A DNA stretch of 14,988 nucleotides, taken from positions 1-14,988 of the forward strand of contig CAIYWF010000216.1 in assembly GCA_903929845.1 (NCBI GenBank). Reading direction: 5' to 3'. The notes below the pieces were generated by a model. That model was given only the letters and a program-made list of their open reading frames with translations. It ran no database searches and was not told the origin of the DNA. Shown piece after piece: positions 8,293 to 14,864 of the stretch (position 1 is its first letter; each line of letters opens with the position of its first letter). This DNA is from an uncultured Chlorobiaceae bacterium (lineage in GTDB: Bacteria > Bacteroidota > Chlorobiia > Chlorobiales > Chlorobiaceae). Position numbers and translations under genes: made by a program.

Positions 8293-8388
8293 ATGCAAGT
8301 CGTTTTATGGGAAGACCTTAACTTCTTTCCGATTGACCTGAAACAAAACGAAGAAGCAATTGAGGAAGCGCTGGTCGTTCATTTTTGA
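8293..8388 (+). pseudogene. Orphan 31-codon reading frame, possible gene remnant
   Basis: ATG at 8293 to TGA at 8388 encodes MQVVLWEDLNFFPIDL followed by an acidic helical stretch (KQNEEAIEEALVVHF). Codon use looks protein-like, with few hydrophobic oddities, but there is no ribosome site and it lies in an AT-rich spacer. I do not recognise a family. It could be the tail of a degraded gene, a small protein, or chance. Confidence 0.2.
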
Positions 8389-8419
8389 AATGAATAACGG
8401 TGTTAGCTCTTAAATTTTA

Positions 8420-8445
8420 CTTTATAAAACAACCGCTTTATAAAA
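8420..8445. repeat. Direct repeat of CTTTATAAAA in the divergent promoter region
   Basis: Two identical 10-mers start 16 bp apart (8420-8429 and 8436-8445), each containing the palindrome TTTATAAA. They lie about 120 bp upstream of waaA. They might be paired binding sites for an AT-preferring regulator, or simple AT-rich chance. Confidence 0.3.
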
Positions 8446-8566
8446 AGAAGTAATACATAATAAATTGCAGAGTTCAAACACATATCTTTTGTTCAATGAG
8501 AAATCGTGTAAACTTTATTCTTACCTTTACGCCGATTTTTGTCAACAACCATGCTTTTAGATTGTT

Positions 8567-9856
8567 ATGAAGAGCCCTGCCTTTGTACTCTACTCCCTTT
8601 TTCTCCCTGTATTTCTTGGAATTGCAAGGCTCTTCAGCCCTCTGCACCCCAAGCTCAAGACTTTTTTCAGGGTACGAAAAGAAGTTTTCGAAGAGTTGAA
8701 ACAAAAAATTGGCAGTCTCCCCTCAACCTCCTTCACCTTATGGGTCCATGCGGCCTCAGTTGGTGAATTCGAACAGGCCCGCCCGATCATTGCCGTTCTG
8801 AAAGCGAGGCACCCGGAGATCACTCTTTTTGTCTCATTTCTCTCCGATTCTGGATATAACGCTCGAAAAAACTTCCCCGATGCCGCCGCAGTTTTCTATC
8901 TGCCAACAGACACACGCAGCAATGCCAGAAAACTGATCTCGCTGCTCAAGCCTGATATGCTTCTTCTCATGCGCTATGACTTCTGGCCAAACCATATCAT
9001 GGAAGCAAAAAAAAGGGGAGCAACCCTTATTCTTGCATCAGCGGTACTCCAAGAGAAGGCTCAGTACTTCAAACCCGTGCTGAAAGGCTTTTACAGATTT
9101 ATTTTTCACCTGTTCGATCACCTCTATACGGTATCAGAAAAGGATACCATTGCGTTCAGGAAGATATTCAACTGCCAACAGGCAGAAACAGCAGGCGACC
9201 CGAGGTTTGACCAGGTCTTTCTGCGCAGCCGGAACTGTGCGAAGGTTGATCACCTCAAGCCTCTCTTTGAAAACCGCACGGTAATGGTTGCCGGAAGTGT
9301 TTGGGATCGTGATGAAATGCTGCTGCTTCCCGCCTGGCTGGAGCTTGAGAAACGGCCGTCACTGATTCTTGTACCGCATGAAGTCAATGCTGAAAATATG
9401 GCACGCCTTTATCGGGAGCTTCAAAACCGATCTCTGGCTTATGTAGCGGTATCAAGCCTGAGTGAAACCTATGACCCTGAACAGGAGATTCTGGTCATCG
9501 ACCAGACCGGCTATCTTGTTGAGCTCTATTCATTGGCGTCGATAGCTTATGTGGGAGGAGGTTTCGGCGTTAATGTGCATAACACGCTTGAGCCCGCCGT
9601 TTATAATATTCCGGTACTGTTCGGCCCAAACTGTCACAACTCCCCTGAGGCGGAATGGCTTGTTGCCGCTGGAGGCGCTACAATCATTCATGATGTGAGG
9701 GAACTGAGTGCTGCACTGAAAGCCCTGACAACCGACAGCGCTCAAAGGGAAAAGAGCGGAACGGCTGCGGGAAAATTCGTGCAAGAGAGGACTGGCGCAA
9801 CGGCTCTCATCGCACAACGGATAGAGCGTTACTATGATCTGCTGACAAACACCTGA
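8567..9856 (+). CDS. waaA: 3-deoxy-D-manno-octulosonic acid (Kdo) transferase
   Basis: 429 residues, normal length for WaaA/KdtA. It transfers Kdo from CMP-Kdo to lipid IVA at the cytoplasmic face of the inner membrane, the first step of LPS core assembly. A hydrophobic N-terminal anchor covers about 5-22. WVHAASVGEFEQ (59-70) holds the conserved catalytic Glu (E67). The second motif reads MRYDFWPN (135-142). AGDPRFD (209-215), AGSVWDRDE (242-250) and VPHE (269-272) follow at the expected places, and GGGFGVNVHNTLEPAVYNIPVLFGP (330-354) is the C-terminal nucleotide-sugar binding motif of the GT-B fold. The ATG at 8567 is the first in frame; no strong ribosome site is seen. It stands alone on the plus strand, divergent from tpsB and convergent with the sigma-factor operon, with 39 bp between stops. 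Number of Kdo residues added cannot be told. Confidence 0.95.
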   Translation: MKSPAFVLYSLFLPVFLGIARLFSPLHPKLKTFFRVRKEVFEELKQKIGSLPSTSFTLWVHAASVGEFEQARPIIAVLKARHPEITLFVSFLSDSGYNARKNFPDAAAVFYLPTDTRSNARKLISLLKPDMLLLMRYDFWPNHIMEAKKRGATLILASAVLQEKAQYFKPVLKGFYRFIFHLFDHLYTVSEKDTIAFRKIFNCQQAETAGDPRFDQVFLRSRNCAKVDHLKPLFENRTVMVAGSVWDRDEMLLLPAWLELEKRPSLILVPHEVNAENMARLYRELQNRSLAYVAVSSLSETYDPEQEILVIDQTGYLVELYSLASIAYVGGGFGVNVHNTLEPAVYNIPVLFGPNCHNSPEAEWLVAAGGATIIHDVRELSAALKALTTDSAQREKSGTAAGKFVQERTGATALIAQRIERYYDLLTNT

Positions 9857-9895
9857 CAAAGCGCATCCCCTTAAGCGACCCTCTCTTGATTGAAA

Positions 9896-10684
9896 TCATT
9901 GCTTATCCGATCCCGGATTGCTCTTTGGCGGCAAAATCCTGGTCTGTGCAGGCGTATGCTTATGATACTTCTTTTCCCAGCTCTGTATTGAAATCGCCTG
10001 AAACGTTCGCTGACCTGTTTTTATGCCAGTAATTTTCAGATACTTCCCCTGAGCAATCTGTGTTTTTGGCCGCACCTCGGCTTTACTGATGTCAACGCGC
10101 CAGATACCTTTGCTGAAGTCTCTTAAAACAATCTCATGCCGGACGTTATCAGTTTTAATTATCTTGCCGCCGAGTAATCCTTTTTGTGAATTAGTCCAGC
10201 GCTGCTCATTGGCATTGATCAGATTATTGTAAACATGAACATTTTCTATAAGGTATCGATGGATGTATCCGCCAACATCAACGGTGTTCAGGCAAAGGCT
10301 GAGCAAAAGGCTTGCACTGAGGGATGCTGCAATAACCTTTGGCGCTGAATAACGATACCCTTTTTTGGTGTGCCGAAATCCGAAAAACGCAAACAAAGTA
10401 AACAGCGCAAGAGCGGCCAGCCAAACATAGGGTATAGCGGATATGACATCTTCAACAAGCGGACGCTCAATAAAATAACGGTCGATATAAGAGTGATCCG
10501 CAATGAAATCGTTATCAATAAAAACATAAATGGCCGTCGCCATCGCCAAGCCGCCCGTTAAAACCGATATTGCGGCAAGCAGCCAAAAGCTAAGTCGTTT
10601 GACAAGAAAGCGCCAACGAGGAATCAGCTCAGCATGTCTTTTCTCAATTTCATCAAGTATATATTTTGATCTGTCCTTCTGCAT
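9896..10684 (-). CDS. Unrecognised three-TM protein with periplasmic beta domain, partner of the ECF sigma factor
   Basis: 262 residues, starting 9 bp after the sigma-factor stop, so the two are almost surely cotranscribed. A basic N-terminus (residues 1-31) precedes TM1 (about 32-56), an acidic loop (57-80), TM2 (about 83-103), a basic loop (FRHTKKGYRY) and TM3 (about 116-135). By the positive-inside rule the N-terminus is cytoplasmic and the C-terminal part periplasmic. That part contains a compact beta-rich domain (about 167-236: GGKIIKTDN, EIVLRDFSKGIWRVD, GKYLKITGIKTG, FQAISIQSW) that looks like a small OB-type barrel, and a Pro/Lys tail. Genes directly after ECF sigma genes are often anti-sigma factors, but no HxxxCxxC zinc anti-sigma motif or other known anti-sigma domain is seen. 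A sensor or anti-sigma role is inference from position; the family is unknown to me. Confidence 0.85.
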   Translation of the reverse strand: MQKDRSKYILDEIEKRHAELIPRWRFLVKRLSFWLLAAISVLTGGLAMATAIYVFIDNDFIADHSYIDRYFIERPLVEDVISAIPYVWLAALALFTLFAFFGFRHTKKGYRYSAPKVIAASLSASLLLSLCLNTVDVGGYIHRYLIENVHVYNNLINANEQRWTNSQKGLLGGKIIKTDNVRHEIVLRDFSKGIWRVDISKAEVRPKTQIAQGKYLKITGIKTGQRTFQAISIQSWEKKYHKHTPAQTRILPPKSNPGSDKQ

Positions 10685-10693
10685 GAGGCTTCA

Positions 10694-11278
10694 CTACTTA
10701 CTCTGTTCTAAAGTATACTTTACTTTTTTCTTGGCCCGATTAATCAGGGTCGCGACTGTCCCTTGAGGGATTTGTAATATATCTGATATCTCCTCATAGC
10801 TTTTTTCTTCAAAAAATTTCAGGACGATGACCTCACGGTATTTTGTCTCAAGCCGATCAACAACCGCCTGAATTTCCACTGCCGTATGCCGCTGTCCCTC
10901 CAGCTCGGTCAAACCGGCATCATCAGTCATATTTTCAAACAGAAAATTACTATCCCCTTGTACTAATACGCTTGGGCGACTCTTTTCCTTTCTGAAATAG
11001 CTGACAATTTCATTATGCGCAATTCGGTAAATCCACGATGAGAACTGGAGAGATGTGTCGTAATCATTGAGATGAACAAACGTTTTGATAAATATTTCCT
11101 GGAGAAGATCCTCCGCTGCTGATAAATCTTTACATCCCAAGCGAACGATATATCTCAAAAGAGGCGCCTGATATCGGCGAACAATTGCAGCAAATGCCTC
11201 TTTATTTTCAATCGCCCTGGCAACCAGCTCCTGATCGCTGTCATGCTGCTGTTCTCGATGTATGGAAGAAAGGGCCAT
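10694..11278 (-). CDS. ECF-type RNA polymerase sigma factor (sigma-24 / RpoE-like)
   Basis: 194 residues, normal for the group. Sigma-2 domain covers about 28-100: FAAIVRRYQ, DLLQEIF (57-63, the core-binding helix), FSSWIYRIAHNEIVSYFRK (the -10 recognition and melting region). Sigma-4 domain covers about 137-189: LETKYREVIVLKFFEEKSYEEIS followed by the helix-turn-helix ILQIPQGTVATLINRAKKKV that reads the -35 element. The ATG at 11278 is the only start in this frame after a TGA at 11315-11317, and has no visible ribosome site. A separate frame with a GGAGAG ribosome site begins upstream at 11346 and overlaps the gene start. It forms an operon with the downstream membrane protein. A candidate vegetative promoter lies at 11372-11400. 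The regulon cannot be read from this window. Confidence 0.95.
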   Translation of the reverse strand: MALSSIHREQQHDSDQELVARAIENKEAFAAIVRRYQAPLLRYIVRLGCKDLSAAEDLLQEIFIKTFVHLNDYDTSLQFSSWIYRIAHNEIVSYFRKEKSRPSVLVQGDSNFLFENMTDDAGLTELEGQRHTAVEIQAVVDRLETKYREVIVLKFFEEKSYEEISDILQIPQGTVATLINRAKKKVKYTLEQSK

Positions 11279-11371
11279 ATCGTGTGAAAACTCGTGAAAC
11301 TTCTGGTTAGATCCTCATAGACAACTCCTGATCCCGGCATATTCATGTACTCTCCGGGCTTCTTTGGTTTT

Positions 11372-11400
11372 AATATATAACCTCAAATGAGGATCATCAA
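11372..11400 (-). promoter_or_regulatory. Candidate sigma-70 promoter of the sigma-factor operon with a palindrome in its spacer
   Basis: On the minus strand TTGATG (11395-11400) is followed after exactly 17 bp by TATATT (11372-11377), a good housekeeping-type pair. The spacer holds the 12-bp inverted repeat CCTCA-TT-TGAGG (11381-11392), centred almost exactly between the two boxes, a place where a dimeric repressor or a MerR-type regulator could act. The start point would lie about 85 bases before the sigma ATG. Found by eye; the operator role is inference. Confidence 0.45.
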
Positions 11401-11413
11401 AATCATTCCCTCC

Positions 11414-11436
11414 GAAACGGTGAATGCTGCCGTCTC
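11414..11436 (-). terminator. Weak candidate terminator hairpin after the efflux operon
   Basis: Starting 11 bases past the stop of the EamA gene, the minus strand can form a 7-bp stem (GAGACGG with CCGTTTC, one G-T pair) around a 9-base loop. Only a short T-run (GATTTTG) follows about 11 bases later, so this is at best an inefficient terminator. It lies just upstream of the candidate sigma-operon promoter. Confidence 0.25.
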
Positions 11437-11447
11437 AATCTCCTGAA

Positions 11448-11861
11448 TTATAAAATAATCAGAACCGAGCCGCCGATAATAAGCAGCGCACCCATCAGGA
11501 TTTTCCAGGTCAGTATTTCATGCAGAAGCACTGCCGAAAGGATAATGGCAATGGCTACGCTCATTTTATCGACAGGTGCAACCTGTGATACTTTGCCCAA
11601 CTGCAGAGCTTTGAAATAGAATATCCACGACAAACCGGTCGCAACGCCCGACAGGCCAAGAAAGAGCCAGTTCTGTTTCGACAACAGGTTTATGCCCTCC
11701 ACCTCTTTTCGGGCAAAGACAATACCCCATGCAATCACCAATATAAACAGTGTTCGTATGGCGGTCGCAAGATCGGAGTTTATCCCTTTAATGCCGACCT
11801 TTGCAAGGATTGCTGTAAAGGCAGCAAAGAGAGCTGATAGTAACGCGTAGAACCACCACAT
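11448..11861 (-). CDS. Single-unit EamA/DMT-family membrane protein
   Basis: 137 residues from the ATG at 11859-11861, which is preceded by GGGGGA and begins MWWFYALLSALFAAFTAILA, the usual N-terminus of short EamA proteins. A longer frame starts at 11903 (151 residues) but its extra 14 residues are polar and lack a ribosome site. About five transmembrane segments can be seen (near 3-22, 33-50, 61-82, 95-114 and 117-136). Full-length DMT transporters have ten, built from two EamA units; single-unit members are thought to work as dimers, as in the SMR group. The substrate is unknown. The gene follows macB after 61 bp (19 bp from the longer start), so it probably belongs to the same transcript and could move a related compound, but that is inference. 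Confidence 0.85.
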   Translation of the reverse strand: MWWFYALLSALFAAFTAILAKVGIKGINSDLATAIRTLFILVIAWGIVFARKEVEGINLLSKQNWLFLGLSGVATGLSWIFYFKALQLGKVSQVAPVDKMSVAIAIILSAVLLHEILTWKILMGALLIIGGSVLIIL

Positions 11862-11922
11862 ATTTCCCCCGGTTAATTTATTCCAATATTTCCCCTCTTC
11901 CATACTGCTATGAGCAGCTCAA

Positions 11923-13896
11923 TTACTCGTAGCGAAGAGCTTCGAGCGGCTTGAGATCAGCGGCTTTGCGGGCAGGCCAAAGACCAAAAAATATGCCGAT
12001 GAGGGCAGAGAATGCTGTTGCCACCACGACCGACACAATTGATGTTTTTACCGCCCAATCGGCAAAAAATGCGAGCAAGAACGAGACGCCGACACCTGCT
12101 ATGATCCCTATCACACCTCCACTGATGGTGAGTCCGACCGATTCGACCAGAAACTGCAGCATTATATCTCCTTTTCTTGCGCCGATAGCCTTGCGCAGCC
12201 CGATCTCCCGTGTCCGTTCGGTCACGGAGACAAGCATGATGTTCATGATGCCGATCCCCCCCACAACCAGCGATATGGCGGCTATGGAACCAAGCAGAAG
12301 GCTCATGGTCTGGGTGGTGCTGCTCAGCATCTTCTGTATCTCGGTCATGTCCCTGATATTGAAGGAATCATCATCCGATTTCAGCCGGTGCCGTTTGCGG
12401 ATCTGTACGTCGATCGCACTTTTGGCGGGATCAATCAGCGTTGGCTGCGTTACTTCTACGAAGATGCCGCTGAGGAAATTCTTTCCGAGCACTCTGTACA
12501 TTGCTGTCGTTACTGGTATGAGCACCACATCATCTTCATCCTGAGGCCCTGAAAACCCTTTTGCCGGAGCAATTCCTATCACGGTAAAGTTGATCCGGTT
12601 GATCTTGATGGTCTTGCCAAGAGGATTGCTGTTTCCAAAGAGCTCCTTGACGACTGTCACGCCGATAATGGCCACTTTGTCGCGTTTCCGGATCTCTTCC
12701 TCTGTAAACCACCGGCCGACGGTGGGGATTGTCGCCCGCATGTTGCCGTACTCATAGCCGACACCGGAGAGGCTCGAACTCCAGTTTTTGTTGCCGTACA
12801 CAATTCGGCCGACACCGTTTACTACTCCGCTGGCGCTTTTTACCAGTGATTTGAGGGTAGCTATGTCGTCCACATCGGTAAAGGTGAACCGGGCAACCGC
12901 ACCGGCACCCTGTGCAGCACCCCTGATTTTGGCCGATCCGCCCCTGATTGAGAGCATGTTGGAACCCATCGATTTGAGTTGCTCTTGCATGGAGGCTTTG
13001 GCGCCCTCACCGAGAGCCATCATGGCTATCACCGAGGCGACGCCGACAAAGATACCGAGCACCGAGAGAAACGAGCGCAGCTTGTTGGCAAGTATGGCCT
13101 GAAAAGCCTGTGTCATAAAGCCGATAAAGCGCCCGTCCTGCCATAGCACATGTTTTACGCCATGCACGTCGAACCTCCGGTCGGCTGTTGCTGGCACAAC
13201 GGGCTCCCTTCCGGCACGGCGTTCATCGGATATAATGACTCCGTCCCTCATGGTAATGATCCGGTCTGCGTAGGCGGCGATGTCGTTTTCATGGGTAACC
13301 ATGACAATGGTTTTTCCCGCTTCATGGAGCTCTTTGAAGATCTTCATGATCTCGCTCGAGTTCTTCGTATCGAGGTTGCCGGTCGGTTCGTCGGCAAAGA
13401 TGATCAGCGGATCGCGCAACAAAGCTCTCGCTATGGCCACACGCTGCTGCTCTCCGCCGGAGAGCTGGTTAGGCGTGTGGTCCATTCGTTTGTCAAGGCC
13501 GACCTGCCGAAGCCGCTCAATTGCCTCCTGGCGGAAATCCCCTTTGAGGCCGCTGTAGATGTGCGGCAATCGGACGTTCTCCACAACGCTCATGCGCTTG
13601 AGCAGGTGAAACTGCTGAAACACAAATCCGGCGATATTGTTGCGCACGCCAGCCTGTTCATCTTCCGTCATGGTGTTGACATTCTGGCCGAGCAGCAGGT
13701 AGTCGCCCTTGTCTGGCGTGTCGAGCAGACCGAGTATCTGCATCAGCGAGGATTTGCCTGATCCCGAAGCGCCCATGATGGCCACAAAGTCGCCACGCTC
13801 TATCGTCACTGAAACACCGCGCAGCGCCTGAACGGTGCTCTCCCCGATCTGGTAGGTGCGGTGCACATCTATAAGCTGAAGAAGTGGTGTGCTCAT
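11923..13896 (-). CDS. macB: MacB-like ABC transporter, fused ATPase and permease
   Basis: 657 residues, matching MacB (about 650). The N-terminal ATPase of about 230 residues has Walker A GASGSGKSS (42-50), Q-loop Q94, signature LSGGEQQR (145-152), Walker B LIIFADE with E170, D-loop GNLD and switch H202. A linker leads to TM1 (about 276-297), a large periplasmic domain (about 300-535) and the C-terminal FtsX permease with three TM segments, including ISLVVGGIGIMNIMLVSVTERTREIGLRKAIGA, the family hallmark. MacB does not carry substrate across the inner membrane but works as a mechanotransmitter, driving periplasmic substrate through TolC. The start overlaps the stop of the upstream adaptor by 4 bp, indicating translational coupling. 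Substrate unknown: macrolide, peptide, siderophore or lipid are all family options. Confidence 0.95.
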   Translation of the reverse strand: MSTPLLQLIDVHRTYQIGESTVQALRGVSVTIERGDFVAIMGASGSGKSSLMQILGLLDTPDKGDYLLLGQNVNTMTEDEQAGVRNNIAGFVFQQFHLLKRMSVVENVRLPHIYSGLKGDFRQEAIERLRQVGLDKRMDHTPNQLSGGEQQRVAIARALLRDPLIIFADEPTGNLDTKNSSEIMKIFKELHEAGKTIVMVTHENDIAAYADRIITMRDGVIISDERRAGREPVVPATADRRFDVHGVKHVLWQDGRFIGFMTQAFQAILANKLRSFLSVLGIFVGVASVIAMMALGEGAKASMQEQLKSMGSNMLSIRGGSAKIRGAAQGAGAVARFTFTDVDDIATLKSLVKSASGVVNGVGRIVYGNKNWSSSLSGVGYEYGNMRATIPTVGRWFTEEEIRKRDKVAIIGVTVVKELFGNSNPLGKTIKINRINFTVIGIAPAKGFSGPQDEDDVVLIPVTTAMYRVLGKNFLSGIFVEVTQPTLIDPAKSAIDVQIRKRHRLKSDDDSFNIRDMTEIQKMLSSTTQTMSLLLGSIAAISLVVGGIGIMNIMLVSVTERTREIGLRKAIGARKGDIMLQFLVESVGLTISGGVIGIIAGVGVSFLLAFFADWAVKTSIVSVVVATAFSALIGIFFGLWPARKAADLKPLEALRYE

Positions 13897-14864
13897 TCTC
13901 TCCTTCGGTTACGCTGGGGGGAGAAGGGGTTGGTGCCGCCGCTGTTTTTCGGCAGCACAAAGATTGAATCCGGGAGCAGCACCACGGAGCTGTCCGTCAA
14001 CCCCTCAACAATCTCAACATTGCCTTCATCCTGCAGACCGGTTTTCACCGGACGAAAATGAGGCCTGACTCCTCTCTCTTCGCTTCTCTGAAGCACGCCG
14101 GTGCGACCTTGCCTGCTCTGTACTGCCCTCAGTGGCAGGAGCAGTGCATTGAGCTTTTCCTGTACAATGATGCGGATGTTGGCGCTCATGCCGGAGCGGA
14201 AGACATCAGGGATGCGATCAGGAATCACATCAACGTTGTAGATGTTCACGTTGTTCTGCAGATGTGACTCGTAGTAGATATGGCCGACAACGCCGTTCAC
14301 CCGGATATCAGGATAAGCATCAAGGCCTATCACCGCTTTCTGGCCTGTTTTAACCCGTCCGATATCAGTTTCATCAACGTAGGCTTTGACAATCAGATGG
14401 TCGGAGAGGACAAAAAGTGAGTCGTTCATCGTTACGGTCTGGCCAGGATCGACGCTGCGTACAATGACCTGACCGTCCATTGGCGCGATGACGGTTGTTT
14501 TTTTGTAGACATTGTTCCAGTAACTCTGCTCACTTTTTCCCTGCAGTTTCGCGGCGTCGAGCAGCGCAGCTCGCTCGGTGGAGCTAAGCAGTGCAAGTAC
14601 CGTTCCTTTATTTACAATGGCACCCTCCTGAACAAGAATCTCCTCAACTCTGCCGCCGACCGATGACTGTATTTTTACCCGGTTCTGCGGTTCTACCGCT
14701 CCGGTGGTCGATACTGATACGCTGATGGTGCCCCTGCTCGGTCGAATCTTGTCAAAGCGTTTTTCCGTGCTCCTGCCACTTTTGAAAATAAAAAAACCTG
14801 CCACACCAAGAATAATTGAGGCGACAACAATAGTGATAAGAATTTTACTCCTGCTGACTTTCAA
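13893..14864 (-). CDS. macA: MacA-like periplasmic adaptor (membrane fusion protein) with short hairpin
   Basis: I place the start at TTG 14862-14864, since AAGGAGGAG lies just upstream at 14868-14876 and the product then begins MKVSRSKIL, directly before the membrane anchor (about 7-27). ATG at 14882 and 14903 are possible but have no ribosome site and add charged residues. 323 residues. Lipoyl half-motifs are at about 66-92 (VGGRVEEILVQEGAIVNKG) and 125-150 (VIAPMDGQVIVRSVDPGQTV), then a beta-barrel (about 155-240) and a membrane-proximal domain. The helical hairpin between the lipoyl halves is only about 32 residues (93-124), much shorter than in E. coli MacA. The adaptor links MacB to the TolC-type channel. 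It overlaps the tolC-like stop by 20 bp upstream and macB by 4 bp downstream. The C-terminal tail (NPFSPQRNRRRE) is basic. Confidence 0.92.
   Translation of the reverse strand: MKVSRSKILITIVVASIILGVAGFFIFKSGRSTEKRFDKIRPSRGTISVSVSTTGAVEPQNRVKIQSSVGGRVEEILVQEGAIVNKGTVLALLSSTERAALLDAAKLQGKSEQSYWNNVYKKTTVIAPMDGQVIVRSVDPGQTVTMNDSLFVLSDHLIVKAYVDETDIGRVKTGQKAVIGLDAYPDIRVNGVVGHIYYESHLQNNVNIYNVDVIPDRIPDVFRSGMSANIRIIVQEKLNALLLPLRAVQSRQGRTGVLQRSEERGVRPHFRPVKTGLQDEGNVEIVEGLTDSSVVLLPDSIFVLPKNSGGTNPFSPQRNRRRE

Larger units (their letters stand above)
8249..8566. other. Divergent intergenic region between tpsB and waaA
   Basis: 318 bp, clearly more AT-rich than its flanks, holding the promoters of both divergent genes. 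For tpsB, a TACAAT box lies on the minus strand near 8287-8292 with no good -35. For waaA, TTGTTC (8489-8494) followed 17 bp later by ACTTTA is a weak candidate. A direct repeat of CTTTATAAAA occurs at 8420-8429 and 8436-8445, and a 31-codon reading frame lies at 8293-8388. No RNA gene was recognised. Confidence 0.6.

Noticed and set aside
9857..9895. Bidirectional terminator between the convergent waaA and membrane-protein genes
   Set aside because: Only a short palindrome with a 2-base centre (TGATTGAAATCA at 9887-9898) is present, and no T-run; no supportable hairpin.
11951..13761. Plus-strand frames of 197, 104 and 203 codons
   Set aside because: Antisense to macB, whose ATPase and FtsX motifs leave no doubt about the coding strand.
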